Source of the DNA: Polynucleobacter sp. AP-Ainpum-60-G11
Lineage (GTDB): Bacteria; Pseudomonadota; Gammaproteobacteria; Burkholderiales; Burkholderiaceae
Assembly: GCF_018688375.1 (NCBI RefSeq)
Contig: NZ_CP061318.1
Span: forward strand, 1,736,001-1,800,000
Length of the DNA: 64,000 bases
Reading direction: 5' to 3'
Shown here: positions 21,157-30,744 of the stretch, one piece after another
Position numbering within the stretch: position 1 is the first letter of the stretch
Layout: each line of letters opens with the position of its first letter
Made by a program: the position numbers and the translations under genes
The notes under the pieces: model-generated
Told to the model about the DNA's origin: nothing
Database searches by the model: none
What the model saw: only the letters and a program-made list of their open reading frames with translations

Positions 21157-22142
21157 CAACCCAACCCTTACTCCTTGAGGGAGTAACCGCTCAGCAGATC
21201 TTTGATGACAATGTCTCTGACTTAAAGCTATCTTGGATTGGCGGCCTAGAAGGCGCAGACCGTACATTTCCACCAGAGGCTGTTAAAGCGGCGGCTGCCA
21301 GCTCTGATTTAGTTGGTCACTTAAATCTCATTCACCCAAGCCGAATCCAGATTTTTGGCGAGCAAGAGGTTGACTATCATGCCCAACTTGAAACTAAACA
21401 AAGACAAGAGCAGATCTCTAGCTTAATCTCTAAGACGCCACCTTGCGTCATCGTGGCTGATGGCAAAGCAGCTGACGCTGATCTACAACTTTTTTGTCAA
21501 AGATCTTCTACGCCGCTCTTTACAACATCTATCTCCGCTGCTGAAGTAATTGATCACCTGCGTACCTATCTCACCAAGATTGGTGCCCCCCAGATCACCA
21601 TGCATGGCGTATTCATGGACATCCTAGGCTTAGGTGTCTTAATCATGGGTGAATCTGGTTTAGGCAAAAGCGAATTGGGTTTGGAGCTAATTTCTCGCGG
21701 TCACGGTTTAGTGGCTGATGACGCGGTCGATTTTGCTCGACTTGGGCCAGACTATATTGAAGGTCGTTGCCCGGTGATTCTGCGCAATCTTTTAGAAGTT
21801 CGCGGGCTAGGCTTATTGGACATCCGCACCATCTTTGGTGAAACGGCTGTTCGACGCAAATTGAAATTACGACTCATAGTGCAACTAGTTCGTCGTAATG
21901 ACGGTGAGTTTGAACGCCTTCCATTAGAAGCGCAGCATATTGATGTATTGGGCATCCCAATTCGAACGGTCAAAATTCAGGTTGCTGCGGGACGCAACTT
22001 AGCGGTTCTCGTAGAGGCTGCAGTACGTAATACTATTTTGCAATTGCGGGGTATCGATACCTTAAAAGAATTCATGGAGCGGCAGCGTTTACAAATGAAC
22101 GCAGAGGCAGAGGCTACAAAGTCACAGGGCCGATTGATTTAA
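21153..22142 (+). CDS. hprK: HPr kinase/phosphorylase
   Basis: The protein has 329 residues if it starts at TTG 21153, which overlaps the ptsN stop as TTGA; a GTG at 21123 would add ten residues that do not look conserved. No ATG fits. Walker A is GESGLGKSE, and the family signature region [24 protein letters not shown] is near the C-terminus. It phosphorylates and dephosphorylates HPr at Ser46; the HPr encoded at 54265-54534 has Ser46. In proteobacteria it is thought to tune the regulatory PTS. It is followed directly by rapZ. Confidence 0.95.
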   Translation: MTTQPLLLEGVTAQQIFDDNVSDLKLSWIGGLEGADRTFPPEAVKAAAASSDLVGHLNLIHPSRIQIFGEQEVDYHAQLETKQRQEQISSLISKTPPCVIVADGKAADADLQLFCQRSSTPLFTTSISAAEVIDHLRTYLTKIGAPQITMHGVFMDILGLGVLIMGESGLGKSELGLELISRGHGLVADDAVDFARLGPDYIEGRCPVILRNLLEVRGLGLLDIRTIFGETAVRRKLKLRLIVQLVRRNDGEFERLPLEAQHIDVLGIPIRTVKIQVAAGRNLAVLVEAAVRNTILQLRGIDTLKEFMERQRLQMNAEAEATKSQGRLI

Positions 22143-22143
22143 T

Positions 22144-23034
22144 ATGCAAATTAATCTGATTACCGGCATCTCCGGCTCAGGTAAATCCGTTGCGCTGAGA
22201 GCTTTTGAGGACGCCGGCTATGACTGTGTAGATAATCTTCCAGTCACTCTCTTAGAAAACCTCATCACTACGCTAGAGAATGAGAAGAGTGAGCGCGTTG
22301 CCGTGGCCATTGATGCACGCCGTGGTCAATCAATTGCAGAGCTTCCCCAGATCCTAGAAAATCTGCGACGCAACCATCAGGTTCGAGTGGTGTTTCTAAG
22401 TGCTGACACCAATACACTGATTCAGCGCTTCTCCGAAACCCGCAGACGCCACCCCCTATCTGGAAAAACCCAACAAACTCAAGCCGCTACCCTGATTGAG
22501 GCGATTGATAAAGAGAGAAATCTCTTAGAGCCACTTCGCACCCAAGCGCACAGTATTGATACCAGCAATCTACCTGCCCATGCCCTGCGCTCTTGGATAC
22601 AGGACCTTCTCAAAGATAAGCCCCAAGGGCTTACTGTGATTTTTGAATCCTTTGGATTTAAGAAAGGTTTACCGAGCGAAGCCGATCTCGTCTTCGATGT
22701 ACGCTGCCTACCGAACCCACACTACGATAAGGCCTTGCGCCCTCTGACTGGTAAAGACCAGCCAGTTCGCGAGTTCTTAGAAAAGATTCCTGAAGTGCTC
22801 AGTATGGAAAACGACATTATTCAATTTATCGAAAAATGGTTACCGCACTACATTGCAGATGGTCGCAGCTACCTTACTGTTGCTATCGGCTGCACAGGTG
22901 GACAGCATCGCTCGGTTTATCTAGTGAGTCGCATCATTGCACATTTTCTGCCACAAAAAGATTTGGCAGCACTCCAGATCAATTTCTTAAGTCGTCACCG
23001 CGAGCTAGACTCAATCCCTGCAGTAGCAATTTGA
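22144..23034 (+). CDS. rapZ: RapZ, RNase adapter / nucleotide-binding protein
   Basis: The protein has 296 residues. Walker A is GISGSGKSVALRAFEDAGYDC at about 8-28. The conserved C-terminal domain (about 160-296) includes FESFGFKKGLP, FDVRCLPNPHYD and IGCTGGQHRSVY. In E. coli RapZ binds the small RNA GlmZ and guides RNase E to it, controlling glucosamine 6-phosphate synthase; here only the protein is seen. It starts one base after the hprK stop. Its last 56 bases overlap the end of mutY on the other strand. Confidence 0.95.
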   Translation: MQINLITGISGSGKSVALRAFEDAGYDCVDNLPVTLLENLITTLENEKSERVAVAIDARRGQSIAELPQILENLRRNHQVRVVFLSADTNTLIQRFSETRRRHPLSGKTQQTQAATLIEAIDKERNLLEPLRTQAHSIDTSNLPAHALRSWIQDLLKDKPQGLTVIFESFGFKKGLPSEADLVFDVRCLPNPHYDKALRPLTGKDQPVREFLEKIPEVLSMENDIIQFIEKWLPHYIADGRSYLTVAIGCTGGQHRSVYLVSRIIAHFLPQKDLAALQINFLSRHRELDSIPAVAI

Positions 23035-24130
23035 TTGGTTGAGGTAGGCCGTAGTTCCCGAGCTGGCGCAAAGGGATCCACCTCAAATCATCGCCAGAGA
23101 ATTTCACAGCAAGGCTTGATGTCACATGCCAAATCTGCATCCATAAACGGCGATGAGTAAAGACATGTTTAATCTCCACGCCCTGCTCAATGAGCTTACA
23201 GCTCTTGAACACGCTAGAACTCTTTTCATCTGGCAGTACTAGCTGAAATAATTCTTTCACAGATGAATTATTGGTCGAAGGATTAGAGTTTTTTTCTTTT
23301 GCTCTCCAAGCAGATTCTGGCAAAGACCATAATCCACCCCAGATGGCCCTGTCTGGACGCCTTTGCAGCAAGACTGAATCGCCATGTCTGAGCAACAACA
23401 GATCGCAATTAAATTCAGGGGACTTTGCTTTGATTACTTTGCGAGGCAACTGCAACACTTGATCGCTGAGATTAGCTTGGCACTCTTTTTCAAATGGGCA
23501 TTTCTTTGCGCCACTTAAACACACAGGTTTTCGGGAGGTGCACCACGTTGCCCCAAAGTCCATCAGGGCTTGTGTATAAACCGGCATATCTTTTGCATTT
23601 TTAGGGAGTAGTGTTTTGGCTAGCAGCCATAATTCATCATTAACCGCTTTTTCCTGAATGGCACCTTCTATACCAAACAGTCTTGCCAAAATACGCTTTA
23701 CATTCGCATCCAGAATCGGTGCCCGCTCATGAAACGCAAAGGCAGCAATTGCACCCGCAGTTGATCTGCCAATACCTTTAAGCTGCTCAAGCAATATCGG
23801 ATCTGCAGGAAATTTTCCACTAAATTCCTCCATCACCTGTTTTGCGCAAGCATGAAGATTGCGAGCCCGTGTGTAGTAGCCGAGCCCCGCCCATTCAGCT
23901 AAGACATCATCTAATGGTGCGGCCGCCAATTTCTTCACAGTAGGAAAACGTTTCATGAAGCGGGGATAACGCTCTAGAACAGTAGCCACTTGTGTTTGTT
24001 GCAACATGATTTCAGAAACCCATACCGCATATGGATCTCGAATACTTTGCCATGGCAAGCCCTGGCGCCCATCCTTACCATGCCAAGCAATTAACTTGGT
24101 AGCGAAGTGCTTGATTAGCGCTTCTGACAT
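22979..24130 (-). CDS. mutY: MutY, adenine DNA glycosylase
   Basis: The protein has 383 residues from the ATG at 24128-24130. The helix-hairpin-helix with catalytic aspartate is LKGIGRSTAGAIAAFAF...PILDANVKR. The C-terminal NUDIX-like domain recognises 8-oxoguanine (DSVLLQRRPDRAIWGGLWSLPE). It removes adenine opposite 8-oxoG. The four Fe-S cysteines are spaced C-X6-C-X6-C-X5-C, whereas the E. coli type is C-X6-C-X2-C-X5-C. It overlaps mutM by 16 bases upstream and rapZ convergently by 56. Confidence 0.94.
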   Translation of the reverse strand: MSEALIKHFATKLIAWHGKDGRQGLPWQSIRDPYAVWVSEIMLQQTQVATVLERYPRFMKRFPTVKKLAAAPLDDVLAEWAGLGYYTRARNLHACAKQVMEEFSGKFPADPILLEQLKGIGRSTAGAIAAFAFHERAPILDANVKRILARLFGIEGAIQEKAVNDELWLLAKTLLPKNAKDMPVYTQALMDFGATWCTSRKPVCLSGAKKCPFEKECQANLSDQVLQLPRKVIKAKSPEFNCDLLLLRHGDSVLLQRRPDRAIWGGLWSLPESAWRAKEKNSNPSTNNSSVKELFQLVLPDEKSSSVFKSCKLIEQGVEIKHVFTHRRLWMQIWHVTSSLAVKFSGDDLRWIPLRQLGNYGLPQPIKLLLQGLSLARGDDLRN

Positions 24131-24951
24131 TGAGGGCAAAAATAAGTAGAGCGTTGGCCTTGCACAATCTGCTTAATCGCCGTCTTGCATACCTTGCAGG
24201 GCTGATCCTTACGATCGTAGACTTTCGTTTGCACCATGAAGTGTCCTGGATCACCTTCACTATTTACAAAGTCTTTCAAAGTACTACCGCCTGCTGCTAT
24301 TGCTTTTTTCAAAATCAATCGCACAGCAGCAGCAAGTCGAGAACATTGCGGACGCGTGAGTTTTCCAGCTGCCTTTGCCGGATGAATGCCCGCCTCAAAC
24401 AAACTTTCCGAACAATAAATATTGCCAACCCCAACGACCGCCTGCCCTGCTAATAAAAACTGTTTGGCTGCTACGCTACGTTTACGTGAGCACTGATATA
24501 AGACATCTGCGCCCAGCTCACCCTCAAACTCAGGTGAAAAAGGCTCTACCCCCAGTTTTTGCAAAAGCGAATTACTCTCAATCGGCCCTTGAGATTTTGA
24601 GTGCCATAGAACTGCACCAAACTTACGGGGGTCATGCAGACGCAAACTCAACTTACCAAATTCAAAGGTCACTCGATCATGCGTCTTTAGTAAATCACTA
24701 GCGGGCAGCACCCGCAATGTTCCTGTCATACCCAGATGCAGCAATAGGTACCCAGTATCAAACTCCATTAAGAGGTACTTACCACGGCGCTCTATTCCCA
24801 AGACCTTTTGACCAGAAAGCAGTGTATTTAAATTTCTGGGTACTGGCCAACGCAATCGACCATCGATAATTTTGACCGCAGTCACCCTAGCCCCTTTTAA
24901 ATGGGGCGCAATACCCAGGCGGGTAACTTCAACTTCTGGGAGTTCAGGCAT
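24115..24951 (-). CDS. mutM: MutM, formamidopyrimidine-DNA glycosylase
   Basis: The protein has 278 residues and begins MPELPEVEV, with the catalytic Pro2 and Glu3 at the mature N-terminus. It ends in the zinc finger CKVCKTAIKQIVQGQRSTYF followed by CPQC. It excises 8-oxoguanine and formamidopyrimidines and pairs functionally with MutY, encoded directly downstream. A TACAAT hexamer lies exactly six bases before the ATG with no ribosome binding site between them. Confidence 0.97.
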   Translation of the reverse strand: MPELPEVEVTRLGIAPHLKGARVTAVKIIDGRLRWPVPRNLNTLLSGQKVLGIERRGKYLLMEFDTGYLLLHLGMTGTLRVLPASDLLKTHDRVTFEFGKLSLRLHDPRKFGAVLWHSKSQGPIESNSLLQKLGVEPFSPEFEGELGADVLYQCSRKRSVAAKQFLLAGQAVVGVGNIYCSESLFEAGIHPAKAAGKLTRPQCSRLAAAVRLILKKAIAAGGSTLKDFVNSEGDPGHFMVQTKVYDRKDQPCKVCKTAIKQIVQGQRSTYFCPQCQKR

Positions 24952-24986
24952 AAATGGATTGTAGATTCGCGGATTAGAATGTGCTC

Positions 24987-26474
24987 ATGACTACATTTTC
25001 ATTAAAGCCTTCTATTGGGGCCTTATTGCTGGCATCTGGGCTTGGCTTTGGCCTTATCCCCAGTCTTGCCATTGCCAAAAATAGCAGCCTAGATAGCGGT
25101 CAAGCTGTCTTTGAGGTCCTAGCCTCTGAAATCGCTCTACAACGTGGTGAAGCTGGTCTGGCCTACACAACCTATTTGGAGTTGGCTCGACAACTCGATG
25201 ACCCCCGTTTGGCACAAAGAGCCATGGAGATTGCTATTACTGCAGGCGCACCTGATTTAGCACTGCAGGCAGCTCAAACTTGGGATAACTTGGCTGGACC
25301 TAAGCAAACCAGACCCAAAGAAGTGCTAGTCACTCTTTTAGTTTTGAATCAGCGCTGGTCAGAAGCTGTCAAACCCGCTATCTCATTACTAAATCAACAG
25401 ACACCATCACAACAACAAAATACCTTGCTACAGATTCAGTCGCTACTAGCTAAAGCAGCAAATGAATCGGAAGCCTTAAGAGCTTTTTACGAAATAGTCT
25501 CCACATTAAAGCCAGAACCAAAAGATCCTGGGCTGCTCTATACCTATGCCATGTCTGCCGAAAAATCCGGACGCATCGATGTCATGGAGAAAACTCTGCG
25601 CGAAATCCTGCGTAAAAATCCGAATGACGTTAATAGCCTCAATGCGCTTGGTTATTCCCTGGCTGATCGTAATCAGAAATTGCCTGAAGCGTTCAGGCTC
25701 ATTAGTAAGGCTCATCAACTCTCGCCTAAAGATGGTTTTATTTTGGATAGTCTTGGTTGGGTGAACTTTCGCATGGGCAAAAATGCATTGGCGCTTGAAC
25801 AACTTCAACAAGCATTTAGCATGAAGCCTGAGGCAGACATTGCTGCACATATCGGCGAAGTCCTGTGGGTCATGAATCGCCCAATTGAAGCAGAGGATAT
25901 ATGGCGCAAAGGGCAGCAATTAGATGCTAACAATCCCACGCTCAAAGAAACTTTGAAGCGTCTAAAGCCTGACTGGTCGGTCGCAGATACGACCCTCAAA
26001 GGCTCATGGGATGGGCGTTTCGCGGTGAAGGTTATAGGGCTCACTGAAGGCAAAAATCAAGGCGGGTCGGGTGGATTTACTTTGACTCAAGATGCACTGA
26101 CTGATGTTTTAGAAATTCGTAATCCAGTGGGCGGATCAATTGCGAAAATTACGATTAAACCGGGCGAGGCAATTCTAGAACGGGATGGTCAACTTACTAC
26201 AGCGATTGATGCTGATACTCTCATTCAAAATACATTAGGGCTTCCGTTACCTGCACGCGGTTTATCTGACTGGTTACGTGGACAAACGCGCCCTGGTAGT
26301 AATGCAAGTGTTGAGCGCAATCCCAAAGGACAAGTCAGCAAAATTACGCAAGACGGCTGGACCTTAAATTACTTTTGGAACAATGCTCAACGCTTAGAAA
26401 AACTCACAATGACTCGTAGCTCTAATATCGGCTCAATTGATATCCGCCTGGTATTTGATACTCCGAATGAATGA
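24987..26474 (+). CDS. TPR protein fused to an outer-membrane LolB domain
   Basis: The protein has 495 residues from the ATG at 24987. A signal peptide covers about 1-30 and has no lipobox cysteine. TPR-like helical repeats follow (about 40-330; for example DVNSLNALGYSLADR and DGFILDSLGWVNFRMGK). From about 338 to 495 the sequence is a LolB domain: WDGRFAVKV, DVLEIRNPVGGSIAKI, LGLPLPARGLSDWLRGQTRPG, ITQDGWTLNYF and DIRLVFD. In related bacteria a TPR gene and lolB are separate neighbours between mutM and ispE. LolB accepts lipoproteins from LolA and inserts them into the outer membrane; it is normally itself a lipoprotein. The fusion without lipid anchor is unusual. TAGAAT lies six bases before the ATG. 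Confidence 0.88.
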   Translation: MTTFSLKPSIGALLLASGLGFGLIPSLAIAKNSSLDSGQAVFEVLASEIALQRGEAGLAYTTYLELARQLDDPRLAQRAMEIAITAGAPDLALQAAQTWDNLAGPKQTRPKEVLVTLLVLNQRWSEAVKPAISLLNQQTPSQQQNTLLQIQSLLAKAANESEALRAFYEIVSTLKPEPKDPGLLYTYAMSAEKSGRIDVMEKTLREILRKNPNDVNSLNALGYSLADRNQKLPEAFRLISKAHQLSPKDGFILDSLGWVNFRMGKNALALEQLQQAFSMKPEADIAAHIGEVLWVMNRPIEAEDIWRKGQQLDANNPTLKETLKRLKPDWSVADTTLKGSWDGRFAVKVIGLTEGKNQGGSGGFTLTQDALTDVLEIRNPVGGSIAKITIKPGEAILERDGQLTTAIDADTLIQNTLGLPLPARGLSDWLRGQTRPGSNASVERNPKGQVSKITQDGWTLNYFWNNAQRLEKLTMTRSSNIGSIDIRLVFDTPNE

Positions 26475-27346
26475 TGCGTAATGTAATAGAACTACGTTGC
26501 CCGGCAAAGCTCAATCTTTTTCTACACATTGTTGGGCGCCGTGATGATGGCTACCACCTTCTGCAATCCGTTTTTCAACTGATTGATTGGTGCGATGTCC
26601 TCACCCTAAGGCATATTCCAGAGAATGCGGTTCGCCGGATTGATCCCATCCCAGGCGTCCCCCCTGCAGAGGATTTAGTAGTTCAAGCCGCCCAACTATT
26701 AAAAGATTTCTGCAAGACTGAGTCCGGCGTCGAAATCAGCCTCAATAAACATATTCCTATGGGTGCTGGTTTAGGTGGCGGATCTTCAGATGCTGCATCC
26801 ACCCTCATCGGACTTAATGCGCTTTGGGATCTGGATCTTAGTATCGCTACGCTTTGCCAACTTGGCCTAAAGCTTGGGGCTGATGTGCCATTTTTCATCT
26901 TTGGCCAAAATGCCTTTGTTGAGGGGGTTGGTGAGAAATTACAAGCCATCTCCTTGGAAACCCAGGACTTTGTGGTGATCTTCCCGAACCAGGGAATCGC
27001 CACTGCTCAGATTTTTCAAGACCCTCAATTGACCCGAGATCACGCTCCGATTACAATAGATCGCTTTCTTGCATCGCCAAGCTCATATCAGTCAAATGAT
27101 TGCCAGGCAGTAGCGGTGCAGAAATGTCCTGAAGTGAAGCAAGCATTAGATTGGATTTACAAGACAGTGCCAAATTCGGCACCTTGCATGTCCGGCTCTG
27201 GAAGTAGCGTTTTTGCCGCCTTAGAACCTAAGACGGACATCGCAAATCTGGAAAATCTTCTGCAAAATCTTCCAAAAGGATGGATAGGTCGAATTGTTCG
27301 AGGGCTAAATAAAAATCCCGCTTACAATTTGATTTCTTCAGATTGA
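26471..27346 (+). CDS. ispE: IspE, 4-diphosphocytidyl-2-C-methyl-D-erythritol kinase
   Basis: The protein has 291 residues. The GHMP kinase motif PMGAGLGGGSSDAAS is near residue 97, with CPAKLNLFLHIVGRRDDGYH at the N-terminus and CMSGSGSSVFAAL near the C-terminus. It is a cytosolic kinase of the non-mevalonate isoprenoid pathway. Its ATG overlaps the stop of the TPR-LolB gene by four bases (ATGA). The tRNA-Gln gene follows six bases after its stop. Confidence 0.96.
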   Translation: MMRNVIELRCPAKLNLFLHIVGRRDDGYHLLQSVFQLIDWCDVLTLRHIPENAVRRIDPIPGVPPAEDLVVQAAQLLKDFCKTESGVEISLNKHIPMGAGLGGGSSDAASTLIGLNALWDLDLSIATLCQLGLKLGADVPFFIFGQNAFVEGVGEKLQAISLETQDFVVIFPNQGIATAQIFQDPQLTRDHAPITIDRFLASPSSYQSNDCQAVAVQKCPEVKQALDWIYKTVPNSAPCMSGSGSSVFAALEPKTDIANLENLLQNLPKGWIGRIVRGLNKNPAYNLISSD

Positions 27347-27351
27347 CCTGT

Positions 27352-27428
27352 AGGGGAATCGCCAAGCTGGTTAAGGCACTGGATTTTGATTCCAGCATGC
27401 GAAGGTTCGAATCCTTCTTCCCCTGCCA
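27352..27428 (+). tRNA. tRNA-Gln (anticodon TTG)
   Basis: The 77-base cloverleaf has an acceptor stem AGGGGAA paired with TTCCCCT, discriminator G and an encoded CCA end. The anticodon stem CTGGA/TCCAG encloses the loop TTTTGAT, giving anticodon TTG at 27386-27388. The T arm holds GGTTCGAATCC. It lies between ispE and prs and is probably co-transcribed with them. Confidence 0.97.
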
Positions 27429-27489
27429 ACTACTGTAGATACGACCAAAAGACATCCATTCGACCCCTACCAAAATTCAAAAATTACCT

Positions 27490-28458
27490 ATGTCCGCCCC
27501 AATGAACGCTGATTTACTGACTCTTTTCACAGGTAATGCAAATCCGGTTTTGGCTCACGCGGTAGCTAAAGAGCTCAATCTGCCAATGGGAAAAGCATTT
27601 GTTGGTCGATTTTCTGATGGTGAAATTCAGGTAGAAATTCAAGAAAACGTTCGCGGTAAAAACGTTGTTGTTATCCAGTCCACTTGCGCTCCAACAAACG
27701 ATAGTTTGATGGAACTCATGATCATGATTGATGCCCTCAAGCGAGCATCGGCAAGCCGTATAACCGCAGTGATCCCTTACTTCGGTTACGCCAGACAAGA
27801 CCGTCGCCCGCGCTCAGCTCGGGTTGCCATCTCCGCTAGAATCGTCGCAAATATGCTCCAGTCCGTTGCCGGTATTGAGCGTGTTTTGACTATGGACCTT
27901 CATGCTGACCAAATTCAGGGCTTCTTTGATATTCCAGTAGATAACATTTATGCGTCCCCAGTGCTCTTGGCTGATCTAGAAGCCCAAAAGACTAAAAAAG
28001 ACCTCATCATTGTTTCTCCAGACATCGGCGGCGTGGTTCGCGCCCGTGCGATGGCCAAGCAATTGGGCACAGATTTGGCGATTATTGATAAACGTCGTCC
28101 TAAGGCAAACGTATCAGAAGTAATGCACCTTATCGGCGAAGTAGAGGGTCGCCATTGCGTCATCATGGATGACATCATTGATACCGGCGGAACGCTCTGT
28201 AAGGCTGCTGAAGCGCTTAAAGAGCGTGGTGCTAAGGGTGTCACTGCCTACTGTACTCATGCCGTACTTTCAGGTGGTGCTGTTGCTCGGATTGCCGCTT
28301 CTGAATTAGACGAATTAGTCGTTACTGACACCATTCCATTGACCCCAGAGGCAATGAAAGTGGCAAAAATTCGTCAATTAAGTGTTGCCCCCATACTCGC
28401 TGAGACCCTTTCTCGCATTAGCAAGGGTGATTCAGTGATGTCGATGTTCGCTGAATAA
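27490..28458 (+). CDS. prs: Ribose-phosphate pyrophosphokinase (PRPP synthetase)
   Basis: The protein has 322 residues. Conserved elements are [48 protein letters not shown] and the PRPP-binding loop [12 protein letters not shown]. It makes PRPP from ribose 5-phosphate and ATP for nucleotide, histidine and tryptophan synthesis. It follows tRNA-Gln by 61 bases in the conserved ispE-tRNA-prs-rplY-pth order. Confidence 0.98.
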   Translation: MSAPMNADLLTLFTGNANPVLAHAVAKELNLPMGKAFVGRFSDGEIQVEIQENVRGKNVVVIQSTCAPTNDSLMELMIMIDALKRASASRITAVIPYFGYARQDRRPRSARVAISARIVANMLQSVAGIERVLTMDLHADQIQGFFDIPVDNIYASPVLLADLEAQKTKKDLIIVSPDIGGVVRARAMAKQLGTDLAIIDKRRPKANVSEVMHLIGEVEGRHCVIMDDIIDTGGTLCKAAEALKERGAKGVTAYCTHAVLSGGAVARIAASELDELVVTDTIPLTPEAMKVAKIRQLSVAPILAETLSRISKGDSVMSMFAE

Positions 28459-28497
28459 GCCAAAAACAGCGTTTCTATCTCTGCTTTTGGCAGTTTT
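28459..28497 (+). terminator. Possible terminator after prs
   Basis: GCCAAAAACAG (28459-28469) pairs with CTGCTTTTGGC (28481-28491) with one mismatch and an 11-base loop, followed by AGTTTTG. It begins directly after the prs stop. The stem is AT-rich and the T tract short, so it may be leaky. Confidence 0.4.
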
Positions 28498-28532
28498 GAG
28501 CCTTTTCTAGGCAAAAACCGTCATTCCCACGA

Positions 28533-28538
28533 TATAAT
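28533..28538 (+). promoter_or_regulatory. Candidate promoter -10 for rplY
   Basis: A perfect TATAAT stands 57 bases before the rplY ATG, after the possible prs terminator. The hexamer 17 bases upstream (GGCAAA) is a poor -35 match. A purine-rich TTAGGAATT lies just ahead of the ATG. Confidence 0.45.
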
Positions 28539-28595
28539 CAAAGGCTTTTCTGTTTGGTCGCGAACGGAAATTAACCTTAATTTTAGGAATTCGAT

Positions 28596-29234
28596 ATGAA
28601 AGTAGTAGCCTTTGAAAGAAGCGTACAGGGAACGGGTGCGAGCCGCCGTCTGCGCAACTCCGGTAAAACTCCGGGCATTATCTACGGCGGTAAAGACGCC
28701 GCCACAGTAATTGAGTTGGATCACAACGCACTGTTCCATGCTCTCCGTAAGGAAGCATTCCACTCATCTATCCTTGATCTCGAAATCGGCGGCAAAGCAC
28801 AAAAAGTGTTGTTGCGCGATTACCAGATGCACCCATTTAAGCCTTTGGTACTGCACATCGACTTCCAGCGCGTTTCTGCAACTGAGAAAGTTCACATGCG
28901 CGTTCCATTGCACTTCACCAACGCTGAGACTTCAGCTGCAGTGAAATTGCAAGGCGCTGTAATTAGCCACATCTCAACTGAATTGGAAGTTTCTTGCTTA
29001 CCAGCAGACTTGCCAGAGTTCATTGAAGTGGACTTGAACAAGATTGAAGTTGGTCATGGTATCCATGCCAAGGACATCGCATTGCCAAAAGGCGTTTCTT
29101 TGGTATTGCATATTGAACAAGAAAACCCAGTATTAGCTAACGCACGTATCCCAGCAGTGAAATCTGCCGATACTGAAGCTGCTCCTGCAGCTGCCGCGGC
29201 TCCTGCGGCTGAAGCTCCAAAGGATAAAGCTTAA
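28596..29234 (+). CDS. rplY: 50S ribosomal protein L25 (CTC/TL5 form)
   Basis: The protein has 212 residues, the long form. The N-terminal L25 domain binds 5S rRNA ([25 protein letters not shown]). The TL5 beta domain runs to about 185, and an Ala/Pro-rich tail ends the protein. It sits between prs and pth as usual. A strong terminator follows within 60 bases. Confidence 0.97.
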   Translation: MKVVAFERSVQGTGASRRLRNSGKTPGIIYGGKDAATVIELDHNALFHALRKEAFHSSILDLEIGGKAQKVLLRDYQMHPFKPLVLHIDFQRVSATEKVHMRVPLHFTNAETSAAVKLQGAVISHISTELEVSCLPADLPEFIEVDLNKIEVGHGIHAKDIALPKGVSLVLHIEQENPVLANARIPAVKSADTEAAPAAAAAPAAEAPKDKA

Positions 29235-29266
29235 TTATTTAAGCCTTATCTTTGCGACAGAGGAAG

Positions 29267-29292
29267 CCCGCTAACAAGCGGGTTTTCTTTTT
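29267..29292 (+). terminator. Intrinsic terminator after rplY
   Basis: The stem CCCGC/GCGGG (29267-29271 and 29278-29282) encloses TAACAA and is followed by TTTTCTTTTT. It is a typical rho-independent terminator between rplY and pth. Confidence 0.88.
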
Positions 29293-29324
29293 TGCAGAAA
29301 TACTTTTATCCTTAAGCACTCATC

Positions 29325-29921
29325 ATGACTAAATTAATTGTTGGCCTCGGCAATCCAGGTGAAGAACACATAGAAGATCGGCACAACGCTGGCTTCTGGT
29401 TTGTTGACGCCCTCGCCAAACAATTGAGCGCTCGCTTTGAAACTGAAAAGCGATTTCATGGAAAAGTAGCGAAGGCTAAATGGGAAGGTGAAGATCTTTT
29501 CCTACTCAAACCCAGCACTTACATGAATCTCAGCGGTCAAGCTGTAGGGGCATTGTGTCGCTTTCATAAAGTTACCCCCCAAGACGTGCTGGTGGTACAG
29601 GATGAGCTCGATCTCAAGCCTGGTACTGCACGCATCAAACTCGGCGGCGGTACTGGCGGGCACAATGGATTAAAGGATATTCAAGCTCATCTAGGAACGC
29701 CTGAATATTGGCGTCTGCGCTTGGGTATTGGTCATCCGCGCGACCTTGCTGCAGAGGGTGCGCGAGTGATGGATGTAGCGGACTATGTTTTGAGAAGGCC
29801 TTTGCAGGCAGAGCAAAAACAGATTGATGCCAGCATTGAAGACGGTTTGCGAATTCTGCCCTTATTTTTTAAGGGCGATGCTCAGGCAGCGATGCTGGAG
29901 CTACATTCAAAAACGCATTAG
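29325..29921 (+). CDS. pth: Peptidyl-tRNA hydrolase
   Basis: The protein has 198 residues. It shows the signature LIVGLGNPGEEHIEDRHNAGF with the catalytic histidine in RHNAG, then KPSTYMNLSGQAV and GGGTGGHNGLKDI. It recycles peptidyl-tRNA released prematurely from ribosomes. It follows the rplY terminator by 32 bases and ends four bases short of the convergent ferredoxin gene. Confidence 0.97.
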   Translation: MTKLIVGLGNPGEEHIEDRHNAGFWFVDALAKQLSARFETEKRFHGKVAKAKWEGEDLFLLKPSTYMNLSGQAVGALCRFHKVTPQDVLVVQDELDLKPGTARIKLGGGTGGHNGLKDIQAHLGTPEYWRLRLGIGHPRDLAAEGARVMDVADYVLRRPLQAEQKQIDASIEDGLRILPLFFKGDAQAAMLELHSKTH

Positions 29922-29925
29922 AGCG

Positions 29926-30213
<288 letters not shown>

Positions 30214-30708
30214 CTACTCTTTGCTCTTATTCGCTTCGATCTTTTTGGCCAACCACTTTTCTACAGATGGGAATACAAACTTACTCACATCTCCACCCAT
30301 CGAAGCAATCTCACGAACAAAGGTTCCAGAAATAAATTGGTATTGATCTGATGGCGTCAAGAATAATGTTTCAACATCGGGTAATAGATAGCGATTCATA
30401 CCAGCCATCTGAAATTCATACTCAAAATCAGAGACTGCACGAAGACCACGCACAATTACACGCGCATTATGTTCACGCGCAAAGTCTTTTAATAATCCCG
30501 TAAAACCAACAATCTTCACATTGGAATAATGACCAAGGACTTCTTTAGCAATCTCAATGCGCTCATCTAATGTAAAGAAAGGGCGTTTGCTACGGCTATC
30601 GGCAACGCCAACAATGAGCTCGCCAAAAATGCTTGAGGCGCGACGCACCAAGTCCTCGTGACCACGAGTAAAAGGATCAAATGTTCCAGGGTATACAGCA
30701 ACAGTCAT
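30214..30708 (-). CDS. coaD: CoaD, phosphopantetheine adenylyltransferase
   Basis: The protein has 164 residues. The nucleotidyltransferase motif is [15 protein letters not shown] with H17. The loop [11 protein letters not shown] and the C-terminal [10 protein letters not shown] are conserved. It makes dephospho-CoA from ATP and 4'-phosphopantetheine, the penultimate step of CoA synthesis. AGGAGC precedes the ATG. It is downstream of rsmD, the common rsmD-coaD pairing. Confidence 0.97.
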   Translation of the reverse strand: MTVAVYPGTFDPFTRGHEDLVRRASSIFGELIVGVADSRSKRPFFTLDERIEIAKEVLGHYSNVKIVGFTGLLKDFAREHNARVIVRGLRAVSDFEYEFQMAGMNRYLLPDVETLFLTPSDQYQFISGTFVREIASMGGDVSKFVFPSVEKWLAKKIEANKSKE

Positions 30709-30744
30709 AACGCTCCTAAGGCTTTTTCAGCTACAGGCAAGAGT

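Noticed and set aside
24130..24701. Plus-strand open frames of about 107 codons inside mutM
   Set aside because: They are antisense shadows of mutM, which has full-length family conservation; no recognisable protein features or ribosome binding sites.
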